DNA of 64,000 nt from Leptodactylus fallax (GCA_947044405.1 CAMRHE010000011.1:4270501-4334500), one strand, 5' to 3'. Shown: positions 48,838 to 61,093, counted from the first letter of the stretch. Translations and numbers: made by a program. The notes: generated by a model from the sequence alone, not told the origin.

Positions 48838-49844
48838 TAGAGATGAGTGAATTTTTCAAAAATTCGATTCAGCTGATTCACTGAATTTTCTGAATAAATT
48901 CATGGCGAATCACGTTAACCCCTTCACGACATCTGCCCTAATAGTACGGGCTGCCGGGAAGAACTTCCCGCAAACCACGGCGGAAGCATAGTATGCACAC
49001 AGAAACTGTGTGCGCACCCTGCATTACGGGTGGCAGCCGTATGTAACGCCTGACACTGTCCTCTAACACCCCCAGTCGGAGCCGAGCTCCAATCGCGGGT
49101 GTTAACCCCTGAGATCTCAGGGGTTTTATTATATATTGGGTTCCCGATCGGCCCCCCCCATGGTGTTTTTGGGGGTTCTGCTGCTCCTATTCAGCAGTCC
49201 GGGGTCTGACCAATGACCCCGGGTCTGCCCCATCGCTGTCTCCCCGCATACCTGGAGCCCCCCCCGTTAGAGCTGGTGCTATTATACTCTGGGGTCTGCT
49301 CAGACCCCAGAGTATAATAGAGGCCCAGGGAAAGTGATTAAAAATAACAAACACTAATACTCACCTTACCTCACCTCTCCTGTTTTTTTTGTCTCTCCAC
49401 TAAATCACCTCTCCTGGGAATCCTCGTTCCTCTTCTTCCTTGCAACTGGGGTCCTGCTCCCCAGATGTCACTGCTGGGGCCTGTGATTGGGACTCAGCGG
49501 TCACTTGGGGGAGTGATAATGTCATTACACTGGCACACTCCAAGTGATCGCTGGGGCCCAATCACAGGCCCCAGCAGTGGGCCTGGGGAGCAGGACCTCA
49601 GTCACCGAGCAGGAAGAGCTCCGGATTGGATGCTGAGCCCAGGACAGGTGAGTATCAGTATTTTTTTATTTTTAATCACCGCGGGGGGGTGCCGAGGGGG
49701 GACATGTAGCATGGTGGAACCCCCGATTGGAGCTGTGCGATACATTACCACGAAGTGTGAGGAAATCCGTATTCGATGCGAATCGAATATTTCCTGAAAT
49801 TCTGATCGAATTTCAATTCGTCAGCTTTGATTCGCTCATCTCTA
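48838..49844. mobile_element. 1007-bp hAT-type non-autonomous element
   Basis: Ends are TAGAGATGAGTGAAT and ATTCGCTCATCTCTA. The 8-bp flanks CTCTTAGG (48830-48837) and GTCTTAGG (49845-49852) match at 7 of 8, the hAT target-duplication length. The interior is a set of palindromes: AACCCCTGAGA/TCTCAGGGGTT at 49104-49125, a 20-bp-arm palindrome with 2-nt spacer at 49279-49320, and a larger foldback around 49450-49606. No transposase. Confidence 0.85.
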
Positions 49845-50215
49845 GTCTTAGGCTAAGGCCTTAAGTAGCGAAGCACAGCTAAAAAAATGCTGTGTAAAAA
49901 AATCACAGGGAAAATGTGTCCCATTTTTTTCCGTATCGTTTTTCATTGAGTTTTTGCTTTTTTTTCTCTCTGCATTTTTTTCTTCCTATATTAAATACAT
50001 AGGGAAAACTCTCCACAGCTAAAATTAATATGCTGCGGTTTTTGAAACCACAACTTTTATGAAGCTCTTTTTTTTTTTTTGCAATGTGTCTATGGGATTA
50101 ATGAAATCCAATTACTTTGCTAATATGGTAAAACAGAGCAATTTTTCCGCTGCATTTCTATAGCAGCCAAAAATGTTGCGCTTCCACAACATGGGGCCTT
50201 AGCCTTAGTCTACAT
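49845..50215. mobile_element. Foldback MITE, family C
   Basis: CTTAGGCTAAGGCCTTAAGT at the left is mirrored by CAACATGGGGCCTTAGCCTTA at the right. The interior arms contain AAACCGCAGCAT-type words near 50030-50060. The hAT element sits exactly at its left edge. Confidence 0.75.
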
Positions 50216-50404
50216 GGTCCTTTTTTAGTGAACAACTGTATGCAGTTTTTAATTACCATAAAAAGTAGCACATGTTACTAGGCATTTCACCTATATGCCA
50301 ACGGCCATTAAAAAAGAGAACCTACAGTTTCCTGGCATTGTGGAAAGGTGCTTCTCATAACTGAAATTAAAAACTGCGTGCAGTTCTTCAGTAAAAAGGA
50401 ATCC

Positions 50405-50789
50405 ATGTCCTGTTATGGACACTTATCCCCTATCCACAGGACAGTGGATTAGTGTCCAATCACTGGGTCCCCTAGTGATCAGGAGGACAGGGGACCTAAA
50501 GTTCTCCTAAGACCTTCTTGTGAACGTAACTCTAGTGCGCTTATGTAAACGGTGCTCCATTCCCTTCTATGAGGCTGCCAGTACAGTCCTGACAGCCACA
50601 TAGAAGTGAATGGAGTGCCGACCACGCAAGCACGTTGGCGCTCCATTCACAAGGAAGCCTTAGGGGAACTTTAGGTCCCCTGTCCTCCTGATCACTGGAA
50701 GACCCAGAAATTGGGCCCCCCGCAGGCATACACTTATTCCCTGTCCTGTACATAGGGAATAAGTGTCCATAACAGGACAACCCTTTTAA
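50405..50789. mobile_element. Foldback element ending in TTAA
   Basis: GTCCTGTTATGGACACTTATCC at the left is mirrored by GGAATAAGTGTCCATAACAGG at the right. AGGGGACCTAAAG/CTTTAGGTCCCCT arms at 50490 and 50673 continue the fold. The right side ends AACCCTTTTAA at 50789. The left TTAA is degraded (GTAAAAAGGAAT). No ORF of its own. Confidence 0.75.
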
Positions 50790-51080
50790 GCTAAGGCGCC
50801 ACGTTGCAGAAACGCTTGCATTTTTCACTGCTTTTATGCTGCATTTTTAAGTTTTACCTCTCCAACTGATATGTCTATGGAAAAAATGCAGCTTTCTGCA
50901 GGTAAAATTTACATGCTGTGTTTTTAAAAAACACGCACGTAAAACTGCAGCTTTTTTTCCCCCACAATGTGTGGATGATATTACACAAAATCTCATTTTC
51001 TTTGCTGGTGCTGTCAAACACAGCATTTTTTTTCTGCAGCGCTTCCGTAACAGCCAAAAACGCTGCGGTTCACACAGTGT
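50786..51080. mobile_element. Foldback MITE, family C, abutting the previous element
   Basis: GCTAAGGCGCCACGTTGCAG follows directly after TTAA at 50789. The interior has TGCAGCTTTCTGCAGG and AAAACTGCAGC arms, and the right part has GCAGCGCTTCCGTAACAGCC near 51037. No clean right terminus. Confidence 0.6.
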
Positions 51081-51199
51081 TTTTTTTTTAATCAATAACT
51101 GCATGCTTTTTTTTAATTGAAATGATGAGCAGCACATTTCAGCTGAGGACTTTTATTATGCCAGTAAACCAGTTTAAAAATGTAAAAAAGAATGCAGTT

Positions 51200-51968
51200 A
51201 TTAAAAAGAAGGAACCCAGTGTGAACACAGTCACAGGACACACATTCAGGTTTTGTTGATGCAGTCAAAACCAGAAGTCATCTCAAAAAAGAGGAGAGAT
51301 ACCATTTGTTTTTTATAGGTTCACGCTCTTTATAATTCATATCTGGTTTTGGCTTCAAAAACGGCATCAACAAAACCTAAATGTATGTTGCTTAGGCCGG
51401 TTGCTTACCGCCGGCCGTGAATTAAAGGCACGGGCGGCGCATGGGGGACACGTGGATGTCACCCGTGTGCCGCCCATGCATCAGCCGTGCTTCCGCGGCC
51501 CCTTTCATTAAATGAATAGGGGCCACAGAAGCAGGGCCACAAAATCGGACAGGGATACGACCTGTTCCATATTTTGCGGCCCAGACTGTCGACCCGCACA
51601 CGTGACCGTGTCATTCACGGTCATGTGTACGGGCCCATAGAAATGAATGGGTCATTGTGCTATCCGGGAAAAACCCAAATAGCACACTGACCGTGCACAC
51701 GGTTATCTGCAAAAGGCTTTACTCAGCACAATTTTTCGGCTCTGTAACTAGAGCACTTCCAGTTGAAAAGGGAGCAAACACAATAAGATACGATGTATAA
51801 GATACATCATATCTCGTATGTAAGATACATATATATGTAGTAGGGATGGCTATGATGCTGGGAGCTCCAGTCCTGGTTCAGTGTTCATTCTGGAAAATAC
51901 AGCTGATAGCTGACAGCCTGTCTGTATCTCAAGGACCAAATATGCCTGTGTGAAGCCAGCCTTAAGAT
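51200..51968. repeat. Two foldback repeats side by side
   Basis: 51240-51385: CATTCAGGTTTTGTTGATGC at the left and CATCAACAAAACCTAAATG at the right, an inverted pair. 51393-51968: TTAGGCCGGTTGCTTACC at the left and TGTGTGAAGCCAGCCTTAAG at the right, with GACCGTG/CACGGTC palindromes near 51604-51630. No coding. Confidence 0.6.
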
Positions 51969-51982
51969 AAGTCCCCCTAGAT

Positions 51983-52991
51983 CAGGCATGTCCAAATGTG
52001 GTCCATGTTCAAATTTTACCTGGTCCATGGGCAAATTTTACCGCATCGGATCCCCACTGTTTTTTTAATAGGCAGTGGAGGTCCGGTAACGGCCCCTATT
52101 AACTTACCTATCCCCGATCCTGCTTTCGGCCTCCTCTTCCCTCTTCATCCAACAGAGGGCACTCATGAGCTGCACATTACGTCATTGCAACATTGACAGC
52201 TGAAGAGAGAGGAGGAAGCCGTAAGCAGGACCGGGGAGCGGCAAATGAATGCAGCCTGGTTCTCCCCGATTCTGCCGATCTGGATGTTAAAACCGGATCG
52301 GCAGAACTTGGGAGAAGTGGCTCCACAGACCTGGTTCTGCTGCTGTTAGAGCTTGTAGGCCACAGGCCACATTGAGCCTGTGGCCTACAAGTTAAGTACC
52401 AATACTCACCTGTCTGCTCTCTTGCGCGTCCCGCTTCTTCCTACTCTGGGCACACGACACCACATCATTGCGCCTGGAGCAGGAAGACAGAGCAGGACCA
52501 GGGAGCTTACAGGTAAGTACTGACCTAATACTGTGTGTATAAATTAAAAGTATGCCATTTGCAATAAAAAATTCATAAAATAGTTTTTTTGAATTTAATG
52601 TTAAAGAGGATCTTTCATGTCCTCATAGATGTGCGGTATTATATACCGCTAGAAAGCCGTTTTTCCCACATCGCTTTTCACAGATTTCTGCTTCAATTAT
52701 ACTTATAGGGAAACCACCGGCATTTCCGTAGGTATCATTGACATGCTGAGATTTCCAAAAACACAACGGTTTTTGAAATCACAGCATGTCTGCTGCGGAT
52801 ATTTTTCTGCAATGTGTGGATGAGATTAGGCAGAATCCCATCCACCTTGCAGGTACTGTAAAATGCCGTATTTTTTTGCCGCGGCGTTTACGCTACGTGG
52901 AGCCCCAGCCATGTGAGACTTAATGGTTGGCCCCCACACATTTTCACCTCACTAAATCTGGCCCTCCTTGGAAAAAGTTTGGACACCCCTG
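51983..52991. mobile_element. 1009-bp hAT-type element with nested MITE sequence
   Basis: CAGGCATGTCCAAATGTGG at the left and AAAGTTTGGACACCCCTG at the right form a Charlie-like inverted terminus. The flanks CCCTAGAT (51975-51982) and CCTTAGAT (52992-52999) match at 7 of 8. Inside, a CTTACCTATCCC..GGAAGCCGTAAGCAGG foldback lies at 52100-52245. A family A left end starts at 52601 (TTAAAGAGGATCTTTCATG), and family C sequence in right-end orientation fills 52655-52910. No transposase. Confidence 0.82.
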
Positions 52992-52994
52992 CCT

Positions 52995-53561
52995 TAGATA
53001 ATGGGCCCTATAACAGCTGATATGCCTGCTGTCCTGCATGCTCTGAAACCTCAAATATGACATTGTGACTAAAAATTGCCATATTTACTTACTCAAAACT
53101 AATACAGAATTGTTCCACTTATTTCTAAGCATATGATTGTTTGCCTTGAACATGAAGTTATGTGATTGTCATATATAATCATATAAGATGACGCAACCCA
53201 TAGCAACATACAAAAGATTTATAGAATTGAGTTTATGACTAATATGATGTATTTGTAAATGTTGTTGGATATTGATAGTCAATAACATACACTTCATGAC
53301 CACGCTGGTCATTCTCGATTCCCTTATGCTTCTTTCCATCTTCAATAAATGAGCTTTCTGTAGGACAAAGCAATGACTACATGCAGTTCACAAGAATCAA
53401 TAAGCTCTAGCGTATGTGTTTTTCTAAGTTTCTTATCTAAGACATTTGTATCAGATAAGTGTCTTTTCATTTTTTATAGATGGCTTGCAATAAATTATAC
53501 TGCTGTGTACAGGGGTACATAGACATTATAGGATAAACACAGGATGTGTTTATGGTTTACA
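52995..53561. other. Unassigned AT-rich sequence
   Basis: About 570 bases before the next Tc1; nothing is supported. Confidence 0.6.
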
Positions 53562-53563
53562 TA

Positions 53564-55195
53564 CAGTGCCTTGCGAAAGTATTTGGCCCCCTTGAACTTT
53601 TCAACCTTTTGCCACATTTCAGGCTTCAAACATAAAGATATAAAATTTAAATTTTTTGGTGAAGAATCAACAACAAGTGGGACACAATTGTTAAGTGGAA
53701 TGAAATTTATTGGTTATTTTAAACTTTTGTAAAAAATAAAAAACTGAAAAGTGGGGCATGCAATATTATTCGGCCCCTTTACTTTCAGTGCAGCAAACTC
53801 ACTCCAGAAGTTCAGTGAGGATCTCTGAATGATCCAATGTTGTCCTAAATGACTGATGATGATAAATATAATCCACCTGTGTGTAATCAAGTCTCCATAT
53901 AAATGCACCTGCTCTGTGATAGTCTCAGGGTTCTGTTTAAAGCGCAGAGAGCATCATGAAGACCAAGGAACACACCAGGCAGGTCCGTGATACTGTTGTG
54001 GAGAAGTTTAAAGCCAGATTTGGATACAAAAAGATTTCCCAAACTTTAAACATCCCAAGGAGCACTGTGCAAGCGATCATATTGAAATGGAAGGAGTATC
54101 AGACCACTGCAAATCTACCAAGACCCGGCCGTCCCTCTAAACTTTCATCTCAAACAAGGAGAAGACTGATCAGAGATGCAGCCAAGAGGCCCATGATCAC
54201 TCTGGATGAACTGCAGTGATCTACAGCTGAGGTGGGAGAGTCTGTCCATAGGACAACAATCAGTCGTACACTGCACAAATCTGGCCTTTATGGAAGAGTG
54301 GCAAGAAGAAAGCCATTTCTCAAAGATATACATAAAAAGTCTCGTTTAAAGTTTGGCACAAGCCACCTGGGAGACACACCAAACATGTGGAAGAAGGTGC
54401 TCTGGTCAGATGAAACCAAAATCGAACTTTTTGGCCACAATGCAAAACGATATGTTTGGCGTAAAAGCAACACAGCTCATCACCCCGAACACACCATCCC
54501 CACTGTCAAACATGGTGGTGGCAGCCTCATGGTTTGGGCCTGCTTTTCTTCAGCAGGGACAGGGAAGATGGTTAAAATTGATGGGAAGATGGATGGAGCC
54601 AAATACAGGACCATTCTGGAAGAAAACCTGTTGGAGTCTCCAAAAGACCTGAGACTGGGATGAAGATTTATCTTCCAACAAGACAATGATCCCAAACATA
54701 AAGCAAAATCTACAATGGAATGGTTCACAAATAAACGTATCCAGGTGTTAGAATGGCCAAGTCAAAGTCCAGACCTGAATCCGATCGAGAATCTGTGGAA
54801 AGAGCTGAAAACTGCTGTTCACAAACGCTCTCCATCCAACCTCACTGAGCTCGAGCTGTTTTCCAAGGAAGAATGGGCAAGAATTTCAGTCTCTCGATGT
54901 GCAAAAGTGATAGAGACATACCCCAAGTGACTTGCAGTTGTAATCGCAGCAAAAGGTGGCGCTACAAAGTATTAACTTAAGGGGGCCGAATAATTTGGCA
55001 CTCTCCACTTTTCAGTTTTTTATTTTTTACAAAAGTTTAAAATATCCAAAAAATTTCGTTTCAATTCACGATTGTGTCCCACTTGTTGTTGATTCTTCAT
55101 CAAAAAATTTAAATTTTATATCCTTATGTTTGAAGCCTGAAATGTGGCAAAAGGTTGAAACATTCAAGGGGGCCGAATACTTTCGCAAGGCACTG
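53564..55195 (+). mobile_element. Full-length Tc1-like transposon (family 4)
   Basis: CAGTGCCTTGCGAAAGTATT follows TA at 53562-53563. ATACTTTCGCAAGGCACTG precedes TA at 55196-55197. The inverted repeats are about 215 bp, with internal repeats of the GGGGGCCGAATA word. Total 1632 bp, normal for Tc1. This terminus type is spread widely among fishes and frogs, and horizontal transfer of such elements between vertebrates has been reported. The transposase frame is contiguous but carries three stops. Confidence 0.93.
53956..54975 (+). pseudogene. Tc1-family transposase, one frame with three TGA stops
   Basis: From ATG at 53956 to TAA at 54973 is exactly 340 codons with no frameshift, the usual Tc1 length. 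The first HTH (SQTLNIPRSTVQAIILKWK) is at residues 29-47, PGRPSK is an AT-hook-like hinge, and the second HTH runs to RRKPF. KVLWSDETK carries the first Asp, KHGGGSLMVW is the glycine box, QQDNDPKH carries the second Asp and NPIENLW the Glu, with 34 residues between. In-frame TGA codons lie at 54217, 54661 and 54928. By comparison with family sequence each stands where arginine is expected. A CGA to TGA change (CpG deamination) would explain all three. Confidence 0.9.
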
Positions 55196-55197
55196 TA

Positions 55198-55600
55198 TAT
55201 CATACAACATTTATCTATAGATAAAGATTCACCATGTTTATACCAGATATGGAGCAAAGGCTTCTATATTGCACAAGAGGGGAATGCTTTACTATAACTA
55301 TTATAACCTGGGTTATCAACTTTTTTGGAGTCTGACTATTGGGACCCTTGCCTATCAGCTGCTTCCACAGGTTTTATTTCATGGTTTTATTTTTGTAACT
55401 ATGCAAGTCTTAGGGGGAGTTCACACTACCATTACAAATGTCCGTTGCTGTCTTCCGTCTTAGGATGACAGCAATGGACATTAAACTGACAGAGAGAACG
55501 GTTACAGACTGATTCTGTGTCCGTTCCCATTGACACTAATGTAAACAACATGAGGGATGCTAGCTTCCATCATGTTTGTTTACTTTTGTAACGGAAGATA
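55198..55600. other. Unassigned, with a foldback fragment
   Basis: 55410-55580 begins GGGGGAGTTCACACTACC and has CAATGGACATT/AATGTCCGTTGC inverted words, like the MITE at 35406. The rest has no supported feature. Confidence 0.45.
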
Positions 55601-57065
55601 AAGTCCTGCATGCAAGTTTTTGACAAATAACATAACATGCATGGGACATGATACAATAAGAAGATGATGCAGGAAACATTAATACAGAGTCCAACCGCCG
55701 TGAGTACAAGCGTAACATCAGCTTCTTCTTAATGAAATAATATAACACATAAACAGGAAAGATAATAAACAACTAATGTATATAAATTCCTACTACGTTG
55801 TCATAGAATTGTAAAATACAGTAAGAAGTGAATGGCCAGCCAGCACGCACTCCTTATTTAGGGGGAGGGATCTATATGGGTGAAGGAGATCAAGAGTTCC
55901 CATTATGAAGGGAGGGGCTTTGAAGGGTGTAACCTCTTATGTATCATGGTTTGCACTGTGTGGTCGAACTTGAGTAAGTTCCTTAGTGGTCAGAGGAGTG
56001 TTGACTCCAGGCCCACAAAGGGGGCTGTCATAACAAAGGTACTTTGGATAACAGTAGAAATAAGTTGTGAGACCGCCATCCAAAAGTAGTACAGAGGGGC
56101 ACTCCGAACACATGTGGAGGTAGGAGCCAGGTTTACCGCATTCACGCCAACATAGAGGGGAGTCAGCAGAAATAAATTTGGACAGACGTAACAGGTTTCT
56201 GTACCATCTAAGCAAGATTTTTTGGGCTACCTCCCAATAAGCAGCACTTTTGGATAGCCATAGGAGTCCCACATACCATTCAGATAACGGAAGTTGTATG
56301 CAGATCCGCTTCCCACCTAAGAATATACCTGAAGAATATACAGTTCTGTTTCAGAGGGTCCACTAATTAGTGCTCAATAAAAGGACACAATTCCTTTGGA
56401 TTTCCCTGCCTAAGCCGTAAAATGTGAGTAGGCCGAGTGAGGAAAAATTTGGCTTGAGAGCAGAGAAGGCTGTAGGATATCTCTCATCTGTAGGTACTTA
56501 TAAAAATCTTTATGCAGGATACAATATGTGCTGGAGAGATCTTGAAAGGTACATACACCACCGTTCTGTAATAAATATTTGATATGTGTGATCCCTTGGG
56601 CAATCCAGTTACGTATCAAAATGGAGGGTTGGAAGTCAAACAGGTACTTTAATGGTAGTGGTGTTATAGGTTTAGTGTTGCCCTTCTTACCAGTTCGGAA
56701 TAGAAAGGACCATGCAAATCTAGAAGCTGTGATCGTAAATAGCATGTAAGCCCAGTTTTAACGGCTGCTGTGACGGGGGGGCATGAGCGCAATCAAAGGC
56801 ACGCTAGCTGCCTCCAATACAATAGAAACCCAACCAAGGGGTGAGGCGTCTTGCCACCACTGGGAGAGATATGTCAGGAGAGTGGAATAATAATATTTCC
56901 TAACATCAGGGACACCCATGCCACCATATTTACGTAGTCTGGTTATAGTAGAGAAACAGATTCTGGGTTTACGCCCATTCCAAATAAAATTGGTAGGGAA
57001 GCCTTGCAAATGAATAAAGTAAGAATAGTAACTGTCTGGAAGACGTACAATATGATCGGCAGATA
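55600..57065 (-). pseudogene. L1/Tx1-like LINE ORF2 C-terminal region
   Basis: On the minus strand from 57060 the sequence reads LPDSYYSY, then FIWNGRKPRICFSTITRLRK and GGMGVPDVRKYYYSTLLTYL (57009-56890), the domain after RT in L1/Tx1 LINEs. 56745-56410 continues with WIAQGITHIKYLLQNGG and FYKYLQMRD. 56272-55937 ends with CWRECGKPGSYLHMCSECP, a C-x3-C-x7-H-x4-C knuckle typical of these ORF2 C-termini. Frameshifts separate the three parts. 55600-55930 is probably 3' UTR. The RT palm with its catalytic aspartates is missing between this part and 57441-57730. Confidence 0.8.
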
Positions 57066-57438
57066 CAGATGATTCATCTCAATAAATTAGAATATCTTTG
57101 AAACGTTCACTCATTTCAGTAATTCAGTAATACAATCCATAATCAGCGTCTGCCATGATTGTGTGTCCTACTGAACCAGACTGAGGGACCATTTAAAGGC
57201 TTAGGAAACCTTGGCAGGTGACACACTGAATTTACAATAATGAACTTTTTTACAACATTCTAATTTTCTTAGATTTTCATTACCTGTAATCCATAACCAA
57301 CATTTACAGAAATAAAACACTTGAGATAGAACACTTTGTATGTAAAGAATTTGGAAAATATAGGAGGTCACTTTTTTAATTTAATTACTGAAATAAATAA
57401 ATGTTTCAAAGATATTCTAATTTATTGATATGCACCTG
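57066..57438. mobile_element. Tc1/mariner-type MITE, 373 bp
   Basis: CAGATGATTCATCTCAATAA follows TA at 57064-57065, and TTATTGATATGCACCTG precedes TA at 57439-57440. The inverted repeats (core AATAAATTAGAATATCTTTG) are about 40 bp. No ORF. It sits inside the LINE, at the point where the LINE's middle is missing. Confidence 0.88.
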
Positions 57439-57440
57439 TA

Positions 57441-57730
57441 GGGTAGTGGGCCAGTGCTAAGAACAGAGAAGGTAGCGGCGAGACCTCCGCCCATTGGATG
57501 AGGTTAATAAAATGTCTAGTCCCACCAGCGGCCTGTTGGCCAGCCACAAAGCCTGCTTGGTCCGGATGCACCAAAGTGGGCAGAACTGCAAATAGGCAGT
57601 CAGTTAGGATCTTAGCATAAATCTTAATATGATGTTTAACAGTGAAATCGGGCGGAAGTTTGAGGGCATATTCAGAGACTTGCCTAACTTGAGTAGTGTG
57701 ACAATGGTTGCCTCTAACATCTCCGGTGGA
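57441..57730 (-). pseudogene. L1/Tx1-like LINE RT finger region
   Basis: On the minus strand from about 57725: PPEMLEATIVTLLKLGKS, NFRPISLLN, then after a frameshift IKIYAKILTDCL, LVHPDQAGFVAGQQA and RHFINLIQWAEVS..LFLAL. This is the conserved N-terminal RT order of L1/Tx1 LINEs. It stops near 57450 just where the catalytic D-A-E-K-A-F-D segment should follow. It joins the C-terminal region at 55600-57065 across the MITE with about 250 residues missing. Confidence 0.8.
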
Positions 57731-57734
57731 AAGC

Positions 57735-57973
57735 ATCCTTCCTTGGGCGTCAAAGAAGAGGAGGAGCTGTCCCCGCAGAAGGAAGTCTGGACAGGAAGAC
57801 AGGTAAGTATGATGAGGTGGGAGGGGAGGTAGTATTGGTGACGTTCCAATACTACCCCCCCCCCAGGGATATGGGTAAATATACATTTTTGCTAAAGTAT
57901 GTAAATTAGAAAGTAGGCGGGGGGTGTTTAGATTAGTGTTGAAATTCCATTTTATCCCGGACAACCCTTTTAA
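57735..57973. mobile_element. Right half of a TTAA element (T2/Kolobok-like)
   Basis: AAAGAAGAGGAGGAGCTGTC, GGAAGACAGGTAAGTATGATG, AAATTAGAAAGTAGGCGGGG and ATCCCGGACAACCCTTTTAA match, in order, 22750-23024. The left half is missing; the LINE sequence abuts it. Confidence 0.75.
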
Positions 57974-57979
57974 GTGCAC

Positions 57980-58335
57980 ATTTAGTGTCTGTTCACATGC
58001 AGCACAATTTTAACAGATCACACTGCAAGTCTGCCGCTAATCTGTGGCAATTCTGCAGCAAAATCTGTTTGTGTAACATATGGACAGTGCTGTGGATTCA
58101 CAATGAATTTCAAACCTTAGTCACTGAAAGCATTGAATCTGCAACGGAAATGAGAAAATGCACAGCATGCCCTTTTTCTTATATGGAATTTACCTATAAT
58201 ATGCAGATGTGGTTATGAAAGACCCATCTACATACTCTGTACCTAATGTTGCTGCTGTTTTGCTGTGCAGAATCTGCACTAAAAATCTGCACATCAAATC
58301 CACGGCATTTCTGCAGCATATGAACTCAGCCTTAG
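57980..58335. repeat. Foldback with CTGTTCACATGCAGC ends
   Basis: GTCTGTTCACATGCAGCAC at the left and GCATTTCTGCAGCATATGAAC at the right form an imperfect inverted pair. AATTCTGCAGC/GCTGTGGATTC words continue the fold. Noncoding; superfamily unknown. Confidence 0.6.
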
Positions 58336-58362
58336 CCTGTTAATATTAATATTACTCATGTA

Positions 58363-59952
<1,590 letters not shown>

Positions 59953-59954
59953 TA

Positions 59955-60401
59955 TGTAAATGATTAGAAGGGGATAAAACTAAAGAAATATAACTATTAG
60001 AAAGTGTTATTATTTCTATTCAGATAAATTTAGAAGTATAACACCTTAATATTTTAATATATTGCAACTTTAATTTCCCTTACAGCACATTCTATTTTAC
60101 TATTGCAGGCATGGAAAAAGTATAAAGTATTGTTACCAATAGATATGAAAATGTTCTGTGCTTTTTTATTAGAACCTATTGTGTGAGTTTTTCTGGATTT
60201 CTTTTATAAACACAACATTTTCATTATATTGAAACTGAGTAGGTTTTCTTCAAGGAAATTGATATTTTTATTTATCTGTAAGATATCAGTTTCTAAAGAG
60301 AGTTAAAATTTGGAATAATGGTAAGGCAATAATAGAGCTGCATTCTAGGCTGCACAGTCATTCATTCGTTTTGCTGACAAACATATCTAAAGACTGTGAA
60401 G
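59955..60401. other. Unassigned AT-rich sequence
   Basis: About 450 bases with no supported feature. Confidence 0.6.
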
Positions 60402-60425
60402 AAAATAATAATAATAATAATAATA
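60402..60425. repeat. (AAT)n microsatellite
   Basis: About eight AAT units directly before the 27-bp tandem array. Confidence 0.95.
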
Positions 60426-60533
60426 ACATTAAAACTACCTGATTAATATTGCACATTAAAATCACCTGACTAATAGTGTACATTAAAATCACCTGACTAA
60501 TATTGCACATTAAAACCACCTGACTAATATTGT
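60426..60533. repeat. Four exact-length 27-bp tandem units
   Basis: Units start at 60426, 60453, 60480 and 60507. Each reads ACATTAAAA(C/T)(C/T)ACCTGA then (C/T)TAATA(T/G)TG and one final base. They differ by a few substitutions and no indels. The unit is also the terminal wording (CATTAAAACCACCTG) of the Tc1-like element whose fragment follows. Confidence 0.95.
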
Positions 60534-60840
60534 GTTGATCCCACTTGCACTACTTGACTGGACTGAACAAGATCTCTGAAGGTAATATAGGGTATCTTGC
60601 ACAAAGATGTAAGCAGTAGATGCTTTAGGTCCTGTAAACTGCAAAGTGAATTTGGCTTGTGCCCCTAGTACATCCTATAGATGTATGATTGGATTGAGAT
60701 CTGGGAAATTTGGAGGCCACAATCACGTTCATCAAACCAATCCTGAATAATGTTTGCAGTGTGGCATTATCATGCTGAAAGAGATCACTTCAAGTAACAG
60801 ACTTGAAACTACCTGGTCTGCAACAATTTTTAGGCATTTT
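60534..60840 (-). pseudogene. Tc1/mariner-like transposase C-terminal fragment
   Basis: On the minus strand the sequence near 60720-60680 reads WPPNFPDLNPIIH, the PDLNPIE motif with the catalytic Glu position changed to Ile. Upstream (60790-60725) are remnants of the segment before it (FQHDNATLQTLFRIGL-like in shifted frames). It is flanked on the left by the terminal 27-bp units. The element is a 3' fragment; the rest is absent and the family A MITE begins at about 60845. Confidence 0.7.
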
Positions 60841-60844
60841 GTAC

Positions 60845-61093
60845 AACGACACTGAGCTGTGAGGAACACCCCCTCTGACTGTACAAGGCTATGTTAGAGT
60901 ACAGTCGGGGGGGGGGGCATTCCTCACAGCCCAGCAAGGACACTAGACTGTAAGGCCTACCCTTCGGCACTGATATCTCCAGCACCGGGGCACATACCGG
61001 GAAAGCTGACAGTGCACTGAATTAAGAGCACTGTCTGTTTTCTAGCGGTCTATAATACCGCACTTTGATAAGGACGTGAAAGGTCCTCTTTAA
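60845..61093. mobile_element. TTAA MITE family A, right part
   Basis: TGACTGTACAAGGCTATGTT and the G-run at 60908-60917 match 1834-1870. GCGGTCTATAATACCGCAC and GACGTGAAAGGTCCTCTTTAA match the right end of the copy at 1611-1951. The left end is missing. Confidence 0.8.
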
